Below, in pieces: positions 44,899 to 52,092 of a stretch of 64,000 bases of DNA. The notes under the pieces are model-generated. The model searched no databases. It was not told the DNA's origin and worked only from the letters and a program-made list of their open reading frames with translations. The DNA comes from an uncultured Acidimicrobiales bacterium. GTDB taxonomy: Bacteria > Actinomycetota > Acidimicrobiia > Acidimicrobiales > SZUA-35. A program made the translations under genes and the position numbers. The DNA is taken from assembly GCA_938002965.1 (NCBI GenBank), contig CALKZY010000016.1:310001-374000 (forward strand), given 5' to 3'. Positions within the stretch are counted from its first letter, which is position 1. Every line of letters starts with the position of its first letter.

Positions 44899-45710
44899 AC
44901 CCGGTTCATCGTTTTGTCTGGAATCTTCTGATGCGCCGCCGCCGTAATCTGCGGTTCTTGGCGGCTCGGTTTCCGTGGTTTGCTCCGTGGGCGGTCCGTT
45001 TGCGGATGTTGACTCATGTCTTGGTCGGCAACTTCCATGTCACTGCTGGATTGGTGGTGGCGTGGTGGTTGTGGCCGATGTTCGGGTTCGCCCCGGCCGC
45101 CTGGTCCGGTGTCGGATTTGGCGCTGTCGGTGAGCTGTTTCTGCAGCTCGGTTTCTACTTTCCGGCCCGCTTTGGTTGGTTGCTGTGGCCGGTTGGGTGG
45201 CGTGAGGGCTGGGCGGTGCGTGCGTATCTTCCGGCGGCGTGGGCTGATGGCGCTGCGAAGACTGCTGCTGTGCAAGCCGAGGTTGGTACGTCGTCTGAAC
45301 CGACGGCCCCGGCCAAGTTGCGCCCGGTGGCGGATCATCCGAAGTTGTCGTTTGTGCCGTTGGTGGAATGGCCGACTGTTTCGTTCTGGGTTGGCCCTCC
45401 ACCTGGTCGCACATTCGCAGCGTTAGACGAGATGGCCGACGTCCTGGCGGCGAATCTTCCTCGCTGCCATTCCGTGACCGTCGAGTACTTGCGTCCGACG
45501 GATTCGTTTGGTCGGATCTCGTTCACCTTCGATGACGTACTCGAAGACCAAACCGTGACCACTCCCCCACTCGCCACACTGAGCGACCCGGTAGCCGCTG
45601 AACCGCCGGCGGAAGTTCCTCGGGCTCGATTGGAGCTTGTGGCCGGCGGCGACGTGGTCACCCTGGGCGACCTTGCGGTTTCGCCTGGCGATCTACCGGA
45701 AAGCGCCTGA
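44895..45710 (+). CDS. Element membrane protein upstream of the FtsK/TraB-like ATPase
   Basis: 271 residues: a basic N-terminus (MRRRRNLRFLAARFPWF), two hydrophobic segments (VLVGNFHVTAGLVVAWWLWPMFGF and AVGELFLQLGFYFPARFGWLLWPV), then a soluble domain with FVPLVEWPTVSFWVGPPPGRTF. It precedes the ATPase gene by 4 bp. In pSAM2-like elements, membrane proteins of this kind sit beside traB/traS; the homology is not provable here. Confidence 0.6.
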   Translation: MNPVHRFVWNLLMRRRRNLRFLAARFPWFAPWAVRLRMLTHVLVGNFHVTAGLVVAWWLWPMFGFAPAAWSGVGFGAVGELFLQLGFYFPARFGWLLWPVGWREGWAVRAYLPAAWADGAAKTAAVQAEVGTSSEPTAPAKLRPVADHPKLSFVPLVEWPTVSFWVGPPPGRTFAALDEMADVLAANLPRCHSVTVEYLRPTDSFGRISFTFDDVLEDQTVTTPPLATLSDPVAAEPPAEVPRARLELVAGGDVVTLGDLAVSPGDLPESA

Positions 45711-45714
45711 GTCG

Positions 45715-46710
45715 ATGCTGTATCTACTTGGCGTTATCGGAACCATCGTTGTGTGGTTCGCTCTACTCGGGGTCATCTCCCGGCCTGTTGACCGCAACCG
45801 TACACCTGTGGTCGATCCGGTGTCAGCGTGGGATATCGCCCGAGTTGGTGCTGACCGGTTTCGTGCCGGGTTGACCTCGACGGGCGCTCCGTTGATTCAC
45901 CGGTTCCCGGGTGATCACCGCCTGGTGGTCGGGCTGACTCGTTCGGGGAAGTCCTGCACTGTTCATGCCATCATCACAGCGTTCTCAACCTCGGTTGATG
46001 CTGCGTTCGTTGGGATTGATCCGAAACGCACTGAGCTGGGGTTGTGGCGGCCTCGGTTCACCCAGGTGGCCGTGGATCTGGCCGACATCGATCAGGCAAT
46101 CGTGCGGGCTGTCCGGTTGATGAAAGTCCGTCAACAGTTCCTTGAGCTACAGGGTTTGACGAAGTGGACGGCTGAGCTTGGGCCGTGGGTGTTCATCATC
46201 ATCGATGAGTACGCCGAACTGGTCGGGATCTCTACTGACGGGATCGACCGGGCAGGCGAAGGCACTGACATTGATAAGGGGTTGAAGCGGTCGAAAGCGT
46301 TGGCCTCGATGCGGATTACCGACATCGGCTCGCTGGCTCGTCTCGGTGCCGGGCTCGGCATCAAGTTGATCATCTCCACCCAATACCCGACCGCTGAAGT
46401 GTTGGACACACAAATCCGCAACCAGCTCGACACCCGTTTCATGCACCGAGTCTCAGGCGACGAACAGGTCAAAGTCTCAATGGGTGCCGGACGGGCGCAA
46501 CAAGTCGGAGCGAACTCGATCCCGGCGTCGATGCCTGGCGGTCTGTGGGTCGTCGGGTCGGAGGACTACAACGACCCGGTACTAGCCCGCTCCACCTACG
46601 TGGACGCCGCCGACATTCCAACACTCGCCACCCGGACAGCGTCAGCGGCGTGGACGTGGGAACAACTCCTGTCGCTGCAAACCGTCGCTGATCGAAAGGG
46701 TCTGTCATGA
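45715..46710 (+). CDS. FtsK/SpoIIIE-type DNA translocase (TraB-like conjugation protein)
   Basis: About 331 residues from ATG 45715, four bases after the previous stop. A single N-terminal membrane helix (LYLLGVIGTIVVWFALLGVI) anchors a RecA-like ATPase with Walker A GLTRSGKS (73-80), Walker B VFIIIDEYAE (159-168) and the arginine-finger-like STQYPTAEVLDTQIRNQLDTRF. Actinomycete AICEs use one such FtsK-like hexamer (TraB) to move double-stranded DNA between mycelial or neighbouring cells. Shorter than TraB of pSAM2, so the function as the sole transfer protein is inferred. Confidence 0.85.
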   Translation: MLYLLGVIGTIVVWFALLGVISRPVDRNRTPVVDPVSAWDIARVGADRFRAGLTSTGAPLIHRFPGDHRLVVGLTRSGKSCTVHAIITAFSTSVDAAFVGIDPKRTELGLWRPRFTQVAVDLADIDQAIVRAVRLMKVRQQFLELQGLTKWTAELGPWVFIIIDEYAELVGISTDGIDRAGEGTDIDKGLKRSKALASMRITDIGSLARLGAGLGIKLIISTQYPTAEVLDTQIRNQLDTRFMHRVSGDEQVKVSMGAGRAQQVGANSIPASMPGGLWVVGSEDYNDPVLARSTYVDAADIPTLATRTASAAWTWEQLLSLQTVADRKGLS

Positions 46711-47438
46711 CCGCTTACACCGGAGCCGAACGGCCAGTGAGGAACCGAACCCCCTGGCCACTGTCGACGTGGGTCGCCCGCACCCTACTGGTTTCACCAC
46801 CCGAACAGGGTGGTGCGCTGCCTACCCACGACACACCGACCGAACAGCGAATCGATTGGGAGTTGTCCCCGTCACGGCCCCCGACCCGAACCCTCGACAC
46901 CTTCAACGCAACCAACCACGCCACCAAGCAAGCCGAACCGACCATCACCGGCCGAGACCACGAAGGCAGCGCCCTGGCGGTCTTGGTCAGGCGAACGTGG
47001 AGCATCGCTCTCGGAGCGGTTGCCATGTGGCTCACCTGGGCCGTCGTCCAACTCGTGGACCCGGCCGATGCGTTGGTGACTGTGACGATCACAGCGATCG
47101 GGATCTGCACCGCTCTTCTCGTGACGGCACACGCCATGACTGAACGTCACACAACCGCAGAAGACCCGCAGGGACAACCGATGGCAGAACCTCGCGCGAT
47201 GAGCGGGCCACGACGTGACGACGAGAACAGACAAACGGTGACCAACGACGAGCGGAACAGACCGGGACGGGCGAGCCCGCAGGGCGAGCAGGCCCAGCGC
47301 CGCCGCCCCAAGCAGAGGCGCCCGGCCGATGCGAGCCGAGCGAAGCGAGGCGGCCGGACCGGGCCAGGGCCGAAGGCCCTCTTGGTAATACGTAGAGTCT
47401 GCTTCCCCCGGCAGGCAACGGAGAGGACGCAGCGATGA
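46707..47438 (+). CDS. Element membrane protein with Arg/Pro-rich tail (low-confidence tail)
   Basis: 243 residues. A hydrophobic helix pair (WSIALGAVAMWLTWAVVQLV and ALVTVTITAIGICTALLVTAHAM) sits in the middle. The last 70 residues are Arg, Pro and Gly rich and coincide with a GC-rich, hairpin-bearing DNA stretch that may be an origin. Both ends have four-base ATGA overlaps (ftsK-like gene at 46707, rep at 47435), supporting translation of the whole frame. Function unknown. Confidence 0.55.
   Translation: MTAYTGAERPVRNRTPWPLSTWVARTLLVSPPEQGGALPTHDTPTEQRIDWELSPSRPPTRTLDTFNATNHATKQAEPTITGRDHEGSALAVLVRRTWSIALGAVAMWLTWAVVQLVDPADALVTVTITAIGICTALLVTAHAMTERHTTAEDPQGQPMAEPRAMSGPRRDDENRQTVTNDERNRPGRASPQGEQAQRRRPKQRRPADASRAKRGGRTGPGPKALLVIRRVCFPRQATERTQR
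47366..47397. promoter_or_regulatory. Candidate double-strand origin near the rep gene
   Basis: A perfect hairpin AGGGCC-GAA-GGCCCT (47366-47380) is followed by CTCT (47379-47382), TGGTAATACGT and AGAG (47394-47397), a short second stem with a loop holding TGGTA. The TCTTGGTA sequence is close to the nick region TCTTGATA of pC194/pUB110-type rolling-circle origins. It lies 38 bp upstream of the rep start. This is sequence pattern only; no nick site is demonstrated. Confidence 0.3.
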
Positions 47439-48658
47439 GTGCGAATGTTCTTGGCAACTGTGTTGGACCGTCGGCTGCTTCCACGGATGGAGACGCAGCG
47501 GTCAAGCGGAGCCGGGCACGTAGAGACGGCGCGTGGATCGTCCGGGCGTTGAATCAAACACTGTTCGGCACCACATCGGCATGGGGCGACTGCGGTAACC
47601 CGGTCGGCTCACACGTGGCCATCAAGCAACTCGACAACGAAAGAGGGACCATGCAACCAACATCAATCGCTACCTGCAAGAGCCCTTGGGCGTGTCTGTC
47701 GTGCGCCGGGAAGATCAGAGCACACCGGGCCACCGAGATCGACCAACTGGCTAAGGCTCACTTGGCGGCCGGGAAGGGGCTGACGTTCATCACGTTGACA
47801 TTCCCGCACGGCCTGACCGACAGCCTTCAAGACGGCCTAGAAACCGTGGCCAAAGGCTGGCGCTCGCTCGTCTCGGGGTCGGGGTATCACGGCAAAAAGA
47901 CCGACAACGGCGAAACCATCGGCGGAGCCAAGAACCGCTGGGGCATCCTCGGCAACATCCGAGCCGTCGAGATCACCGACGGCCTGTCATTCGGATGGCA
48001 CCCACATTTGCACGTCCTGTGCTTCCACGAAGAACAACTGTCACCGGAAGACGGCTCGCTGCAAGAGTTCCGGGCCTGGTGGTCCGACCGGTGGGCACGC
48101 TGGGTCAAACGAACACTCGGCCGAGACATCCACGCAGAACGAGGCGTCGACGCCGTACCCGTCAAAGACGCCGAAGGCCTCGGCTCCTATGTCTCAAAGA
48201 TCCACTACGAACTCGTACGAGCCGATCTCAAGACCGGCCGTCGCAAGAACCGGACACCGTGGCAGATCGCCCTGGACGCTGCCGACACCGGCGACTGCCG
48301 AGACATCGCACGCTGGGCCGAATACTGCAAAGCCACCAAAGGCCGCTGGATCGTCTCCGGCCTCCCAGCGCTCCGCAAGATCTACAAGATCGCCGCCGCC
48401 GACCTGACCGATGAAGAGGCTGCTCAAGAAACACAAGACGGAACCATCGTCGCCTACATCGACGCCAAACTCTGGCGCAAAGCCCGCCAACACCGACGAG
48501 CCGCCGTCATCGGCCAGGCTCTCACGGCCTTTGAGACCGGCAACCTCGCTGCGTTGATGCAGGCGCTCAACCGGGCAGTCCCAGACGGGCAGGTAGGCAT
48601 TCTGCGATACACGAACGACATCCCGTACATCGGCATCACTGGAAAGGGCGGAACATGA
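47435..48658 (+). CDS. Rolling-circle replication initiator (HUH endonuclease)
   Basis: 407 residues. Motif 1 TFITLTFPH (117-125), the HUH metal site HPHLH (189-193) and motif 3 GLGSYVSKIHYE with Tyr252 and Lys255 are in the canonical order of Rep_1-type RCR proteins. A Cys set (C81, C87, C90) forms a small metal-binding knuckle near the start. A GGAGAGG ribosome site precedes its ATG. It would nick the element's origin for replication after excision. The overlap by ATGA with the upstream gene couples translation. Confidence 0.9.
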   Translation: MSANVLGNCVGPSAASTDGDAAVKRSRARRDGAWIVRALNQTLFGTTSAWGDCGNPVGSHVAIKQLDNERGTMQPTSIATCKSPWACLSCAGKIRAHRATEIDQLAKAHLAAGKGLTFITLTFPHGLTDSLQDGLETVAKGWRSLVSGSGYHGKKTDNGETIGGAKNRWGILGNIRAVEITDGLSFGWHPHLHVLCFHEEQLSPEDGSLQEFRAWWSDRWARWVKRTLGRDIHAERGVDAVPVKDAEGLGSYVSKIHYELVRADLKTGRRKNRTPWQIALDAADTGDCRDIARWAEYCKATKGRWIVSGLPALRKIYKIAAADLTDEEAAQETQDGTIVAYIDAKLWRKARQHRRAAVIGQALTAFETGNLAALMQALNRAVPDGQVGILRYTNDIPYIGITGKGGT

Positions 48659-48846
48659 GTGGGGTACCTGACCGTTTGCTGTATCGGGTTCCCGAGGCGT
48701 GTGAGCTGTTGAGCCTGAGTCGTTCCCGAGTGTTCGAACTTCTTCGTTCCGGTGAACTCAGATCAGTCAAGCAAGGCCGGACCCGATTGATTCCGAAGTC
48801 GGCGCTTGTGGCTTTTGTTGCCTCGCTTGATGAGCAGGCGGCGTAG
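48655..48846 (+). CDS. xis: Excisionase, MerR/HTH_17 family
   Basis: 63 residues: LLYRVPEACELLSLSRSRVFELLRSGELRSVKQGRTRLIPKSALVAFV, the helix-turn-helix of Xis/HTH_17 proteins. It overlaps rep by ATGA and its stop abuts the integrase start. It directs the integrase to excise the element. Confidence 0.88.
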   Translation: MSGVPDRLLYRVPEACELLSLSRSRVFELLRSGELRSVKQGRTRLIPKSALVAFVASLDEQAA

Positions 48847-50001
48847 ATGTCGAAGCGGCGTAGTCATGGCGATGGGTCATTGTTCTGGGATGCCAGTAAG
48901 AACCGTTGGGTTGGCGTCGTCTCGGTTGGCTTCGACGGCCGAGGTAAACGGATTCGGCGGAAGGTGTCAGGCCGGACGAAGACCGAAACGAAGCAGAGGC
49001 TTCGGGATCTGCAGCGAGAGGTTGAGAAGGGACTGCCCGCCGGTGATCGCTCCTTGACGGTCGAAGACGCTGTTGAGGACTGGCTGCATCGTGGCTTGGG
49101 TGGCGTTTCGCAGGCGACGAGCGACAACTACGCCACATTGGCTCGAAAGCACATCGTCCCGCATCTGGGAAGCCTCAAGCTCAAGGACTTGAGGGCGAGA
49201 CATGTCGAGGACTGGCTTGACGATCTGCGCCCAGTGATGAGCACCAGGACGCTACGTCTTGTTCACGGTTTATTGAACCGAGCGGCAAAGCGGGCTCTGG
49301 CTCGTGATTTGATCGCTCGGAATGTCGTTGAGCTGGCAACGATTCCTGAGGGTCGTCCCGGTCGTCCGTCAAAGTCGCTCACGGTGATCCAAGCTGAGGC
49401 AGTTCTTGAGGCCGCTCGGAACAGTCCGTTGCATGCTTACATCGTGGTGTCGCTGCTGACGGGAGCCCGAACCGAAGAGATGCGGCCGCTGACGTGGTCG
49501 AACACGTTCCTTGAGCCGGACACGTCAGTTGACCCTCCCCTGCCGCCTCGTTTGAACGTGTTTCGGTCAGTTCGACGTTCGGGCGACACTAAGACTAGGC
49601 GGTCTCGTCGCTCGCTAGCGTTGCCCGAACGATGCGTCGACGTGCTGGCCGAGCATCGATTTGTTCAGGACCGACAGCGAGCAAGGGCTGGCAACAAGTG
49701 GCAAGAAAACGATCTCGTCTTCGCATCGGCGCTCGGTTCAGAACTCGATGCGGCCAACGTCCGACGGTCGTTTCGATATGCCATGTCGAATGTCGTAGGC
49801 ATTAACCCAGCCGATTGGACACCTAGGGAGTTGCGACATTCCTTCGTCTCGTTGCTCTCCGACCAGGGCGTGCCGATCGAAGAGATCTCAAGGCTGGTTG
49901 GCCATAGCAGCACCACCGTTACAGAGACGGTGTATCGCCACCAACTCCGACCGGTCATTGAAACCGGGGCTGAAGCTATGGACGGTCTATTCGGACGGTG
50001 A
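48847..50001 (+). CDS. int: Tyrosine site-specific integrase
   Basis: 384 residues. N-terminal SAM-like arm-binding region (SRSVKQ-type basic start, then LTVEDAVEDWLHRGLGG), core-binding helices, and the catalytic domain with Arg208 (LTGARTEEMRPLTW), Arg330 (PRELRHSFVS; the first His of the classic box is Arg327), His353 (VGHSSTT) and the nucleophile Tyr363 (VYRHQ). It integrates the element at tRNA-Pro through the 53-bp att core. It lies next to xis and close to attR, with one gene between. Confidence 0.95.
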   Translation: MSKRRSHGDGSLFWDASKNRWVGVVSVGFDGRGKRIRRKVSGRTKTETKQRLRDLQREVEKGLPAGDRSLTVEDAVEDWLHRGLGGVSQATSDNYATLARKHIVPHLGSLKLKDLRARHVEDWLDDLRPVMSTRTLRLVHGLLNRAAKRALARDLIARNVVELATIPEGRPGRPSKSLTVIQAEAVLEAARNSPLHAYIVVSLLTGARTEEMRPLTWSNTFLEPDTSVDPPLPPRLNVFRSVRRSGDTKTRRSRRSLALPERCVDVLAEHRFVQDRQRARAGNKWQENDLVFASALGSELDAANVRRSFRYAMSNVVGINPADWTPRELRHSFVSLLSDQGVPIEEISRLVGHSSTTVTETVYRHQLRPVIETGAEAMDGLFGR

Positions 50002-50652
50002 CACCATGCTTGCCCTCGGAACCTTCGGTGCTGCGTGACCGTTGAGGCTTTGATCGTTATCAGATCTGGCCGCTAGCCAATCTGTGTATCGCTGACTGGA
50101 TTCCGTCTCCAGCCGGTCGTATGAAAGAAACTCGGCCCCCGACGCAGCTGTCGCTGCCGCGACCGCAACAGTTGGGTCATTCTTCTTGTGCTCGATGTGG
50201 TGCAAGAAGGCGGTGAATCCAGCGTTAAGCGTGCTCTCGGTCACATTGAACCGTGGACCGGTGACTAGGCCTACCTGCTTGCACTCTGTGAATATCTGCC
50301 AGGCAACTTGCTCGAATCCCCCGCGGCAGCAAGCGGTCAGCACTGTCGCCCCCGGCTCAAGCCGGTCACAGATCAGCTCGGAAAACTCGGACCACGTCTC
50401 CCAGACCAGAGGGTCGCTGTACGAGTCAGGGCCAGCTTCGCCAAACCCTTCTTCGTTGCCGTGGCCACATACGTAGACGTATGTCCATTGTTGTGACGAT
50501 ATGACGGGCTCCCTGTCCAAGAGCCTCTCCCCGAACGTGAGATCAAGCTCGGTTGGTGAAACGCCGTGATACTTGAAGAGTTGCGAGACCACGTCCAATT
50601 CGCAGAACGAGTCCTTTGTGGCCCGGATAAGCAGGGCATGAGCTTCCATCAT
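49987..50652 (-). CDS. Stand-alone CHAT/caspase-like cysteine protease
   Basis: About 221 residues from ATG 50652, five bases after AGGAGA. A strand ends in YVYVCGHG (His65) and a second strand in ATVLTACCRGG (Cys109/110), the His-Cys dyad layout of caspase-fold CHAT domains; a later helix reads GFTAFLHHIE, like the C-terminal helix of CHAT domains. No fused sensor or repeat region is present. The gene is convergent with int, overlapping its end by 15 bp, and occupies the right cargo slot next to attR. Whether it acts in phage defence, plasmid stability or otherwise is unknown. Confidence 0.65.
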   Translation of the reverse strand: MMEAHALLIRATKDSFCELDVVSQLFKYHGVSPTELDLTFGERLLDREPVISSQQWTYVYVCGHGNEEGFGEAGPDSYSDPLVWETWSEFSELICDRLEPGATVLTACCRGGFEQVAWQIFTECKQVGLVTGPRFNVTESTLNAGFTAFLHHIEHKKNDPTVAVAAATAASGAEFLSYDRLETESSQRYTDWLAARSDNDQSLNGHAAPKVPRASMVSPSE

Positions 50653-50693
50653 CAAGATCTCCTAGGGGTCAGAACCCGAGGAGTGTCGAGGCG

Positions 50694-50713
50694 TTGGCTC
50701 CCGACTTGGCTCC
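50694..50713. promoter_or_regulatory. Right arm: paired TTGGCTCC sites
   Basis: TTGGCTCC at 50694-50701 and 50706-50713, starts 12 bp apart and in the same orientation as the pair near attL. The pair lies 39 bp inside attR. In the excised circle these pairs would flank attP, as expected of arm-type sites. Confidence 0.55.
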
Positions 50714-50752
50714 CTGAGCGGATTCTGGCAAGTGCGGCGGCATCAAACCTAC

Positions 50753-50805
50753 GTGTTTTAGTGTCGGGCTGGGGAGATTTGAACTCCCGACCTCTTGACC
50801 CCCAG
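50753..50805. repeat. attR core, 3' half of the intact tRNA-Pro
   Basis: 53 bp matching attL with one mismatch at 50780. It supplies the 3' half of tRNA-Pro; the 5' half (50806-50838) is chromosomal. Integration therefore restored a complete tRNA. Confidence 0.92.
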
Positions 50806-50838
50806 TCAAGCGCGCTAACCAAGCTGCGCCACAGCCCG
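50764..50838 (-). tRNA. tRNA-Pro(GGG)
   Basis: 75 nt folding as a full cloverleaf: acceptor stem CGGGCTG/CAGCCCG with discriminator A, D-arm GCGC/GCGC, anticodon stem CTTGA/TCAAG with loop CTGGGGG (anticodon GGG), and T-arm GGGAG/CTCCC with TTCAAAT. The CCA is not encoded. It decodes CCC and CCU proline codons. It is the attachment site of the element and remains intact after insertion. Confidence 0.95.
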
Positions 50839-50925
50839 TGGCGACTCGAATCGTATCGCGACCCTGACCCGCTTCGACGGGATTTCAGGATAAATCACCG
50901 TCGCTGTCGACTAGCCGATCGCGCC

Positions 50926-52005
50926 TTAGACCCGGCGTAGTACGAGAACGGCCACATCATCACTGATCGGACCACCGGCAAAATCCCGCGCAGCCTCAAC
51001 CAGCTGCTTGGTAAGCACATCGGGCGAGGCTGTCGGGTCACGGCGAATCATGGCGGCAATACCGTCCTCGCCAAAGAGGATCTGGCCGTTGCGGGCCTCG
51101 GCCAAACCATCGGTGTAAAGCACAGCGACGTCGTCGTGCATCCACGGAAGCTCCCGTGAATGGTAGGGAGCGGTCGAGTCAAGCATCAGCAACGGACCGG
51201 TTGCGCCCAGTGGGCGCACCTCCCGTTCATGCCAAACAAATGCCGCAGGGTGTCCGGCCGAGGCGTACCTCAGCGTCTCCACGTCGAGATCGAAGACCAG
51301 AACGCACAGCGAAATAAACTCCTCGCCTCGCTCGAGAACCGACAACTGTGTATTCAGCTGCTCAAGCGCCTGGCCGGGGTCTCGGAACTGAAGAAGGAAG
51401 GCGCGAAGGAGATACTTGGCCTGAAGCGCGGTGATGGACGGCTCGATTCCGTGGCCGGTTACATCGCCGATTACCGCGGCCACCCTGGATTCATCGACCT
51501 TAAAGACGTCGTAGAAGTCGCCGGCCATGGCGCCGCTACCGGCCTGATAGGCCTGCCCGATCTCAAAACCGGGTAGATCAGGTAGGTCCGATGGGGCCAG
51601 ACGGGCGGCCCACTGGAGTGGTGCGAGCTGTTCTTGTGTCAACACCTCGCGGGCTTTCTGCTCGATGTCGGCCCGACTGGCAGCGATTCGAGCAATTTCG
51701 GTCTGTGATCCTCGTCCGACCAGGGAGATGACGGCGGGCACGGCCAACAAGGACAAGATCAGGGCGGTGACGAAACCAACACCGGTCAGGGTCACCGTAA
51801 TGAGGCCAACGGCGGCGATCGCCATGAAAATCGTTGTTAGCAGGTCACGGCGGTAGTCGTTGTTGGCCAACCGCCAGATGTCGGCGTCAGTTTGATCTTC
51901 GGCCAGTCGAGCCGCGACTCGATGGCGCTGAATGGTGGCCCTGGCCCAGGCAACGGCAGCAGCGGTACATACGATGGCCGCGAGCGCGGGAAGGAGCCGT
52001 TCCAT
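50926..52005 (-). CDS. PP2C/SpoIIE-type phosphatase with membrane anchor (RsbU-like)
   Basis: 359 residues. Three membrane helices in the first 100 residues, a helical linker (ARIAASRADIEQKAREVL), then the SpoIIE/RsbU phosphatase domain with GDFYDVFKVDESRVAAVIGDVTGHGI (the DVxxxG metal aspartates), SAGHPAAFVW, and the C-terminal DDVAVLVLRRV. It dephosphorylates anti-anti-sigma factors in partner-switching systems. No rsb partner is visible nearby. Located right after the tRNA, outside the element. Confidence 0.9.
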   Translation of the reverse strand: MERLLPALAAIVCTAAAVAWARATIQRHRVAARLAEDQTDADIWRLANNDYRRDLLTTIFMAIAAVGLITVTLTGVGFVTALILSLLAVPAVISLVGRGSQTEIARIAASRADIEQKAREVLTQEQLAPLQWAARLAPSDLPDLPGFEIGQAYQAGSGAMAGDFYDVFKVDESRVAAVIGDVTGHGIEPSITALQAKYLLRAFLLQFRDPGQALEQLNTQLSVLERGEEFISLCVLVFDLDVETLRYASAGHPAAFVWHEREVRPLGATGPLLMLDSTAPYHSRELPWMHDDVAVLYTDGLAEARNGQILFGEDGIAAMIRRDPTASPDVLTKQLVEAARDFAGGPISDDVAVLVLRRV

Positions 52006-52092
52006 GATGGCTAATGCTAGCTCACAGGGACTCCGGACGCCTCAGATGTTGAGTCCAGCCTTCCGCTGCGCCGAGCGTAGCGATCCTGAGTA

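Larger units (their letters stand above)
42618..50805. mobile_element. AICE-type integrative element inserted in tRNA-Pro(GGG)
   Basis: The segment is bounded by 53-bp direct repeats (attL 42618-42670, attR 50753-50805) that match the 3' half of the tRNA-Pro gene at 50764-50838. One unit including one repeat is 8135 bp. Inside are a divergent regulator, an FtsK/TraB-like ATPase, an HUH rolling-circle Rep, an excisionase and a tyrosine integrase, the gene set of actinomycete integrative and conjugative elements (pSAM2 class). Both ends carry extra genes: a membrane protein at the left, a CHAT-like protease at the right. The tRNA remains complete on the right side. Confidence 0.9.

Noticed and set aside
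44580..45338. Minus-strand frame of 252 codons in the element
   Set aside because: Low-complexity Arg/Pro/Ser-rich antisense of two genes with ATGA-coupled starts.
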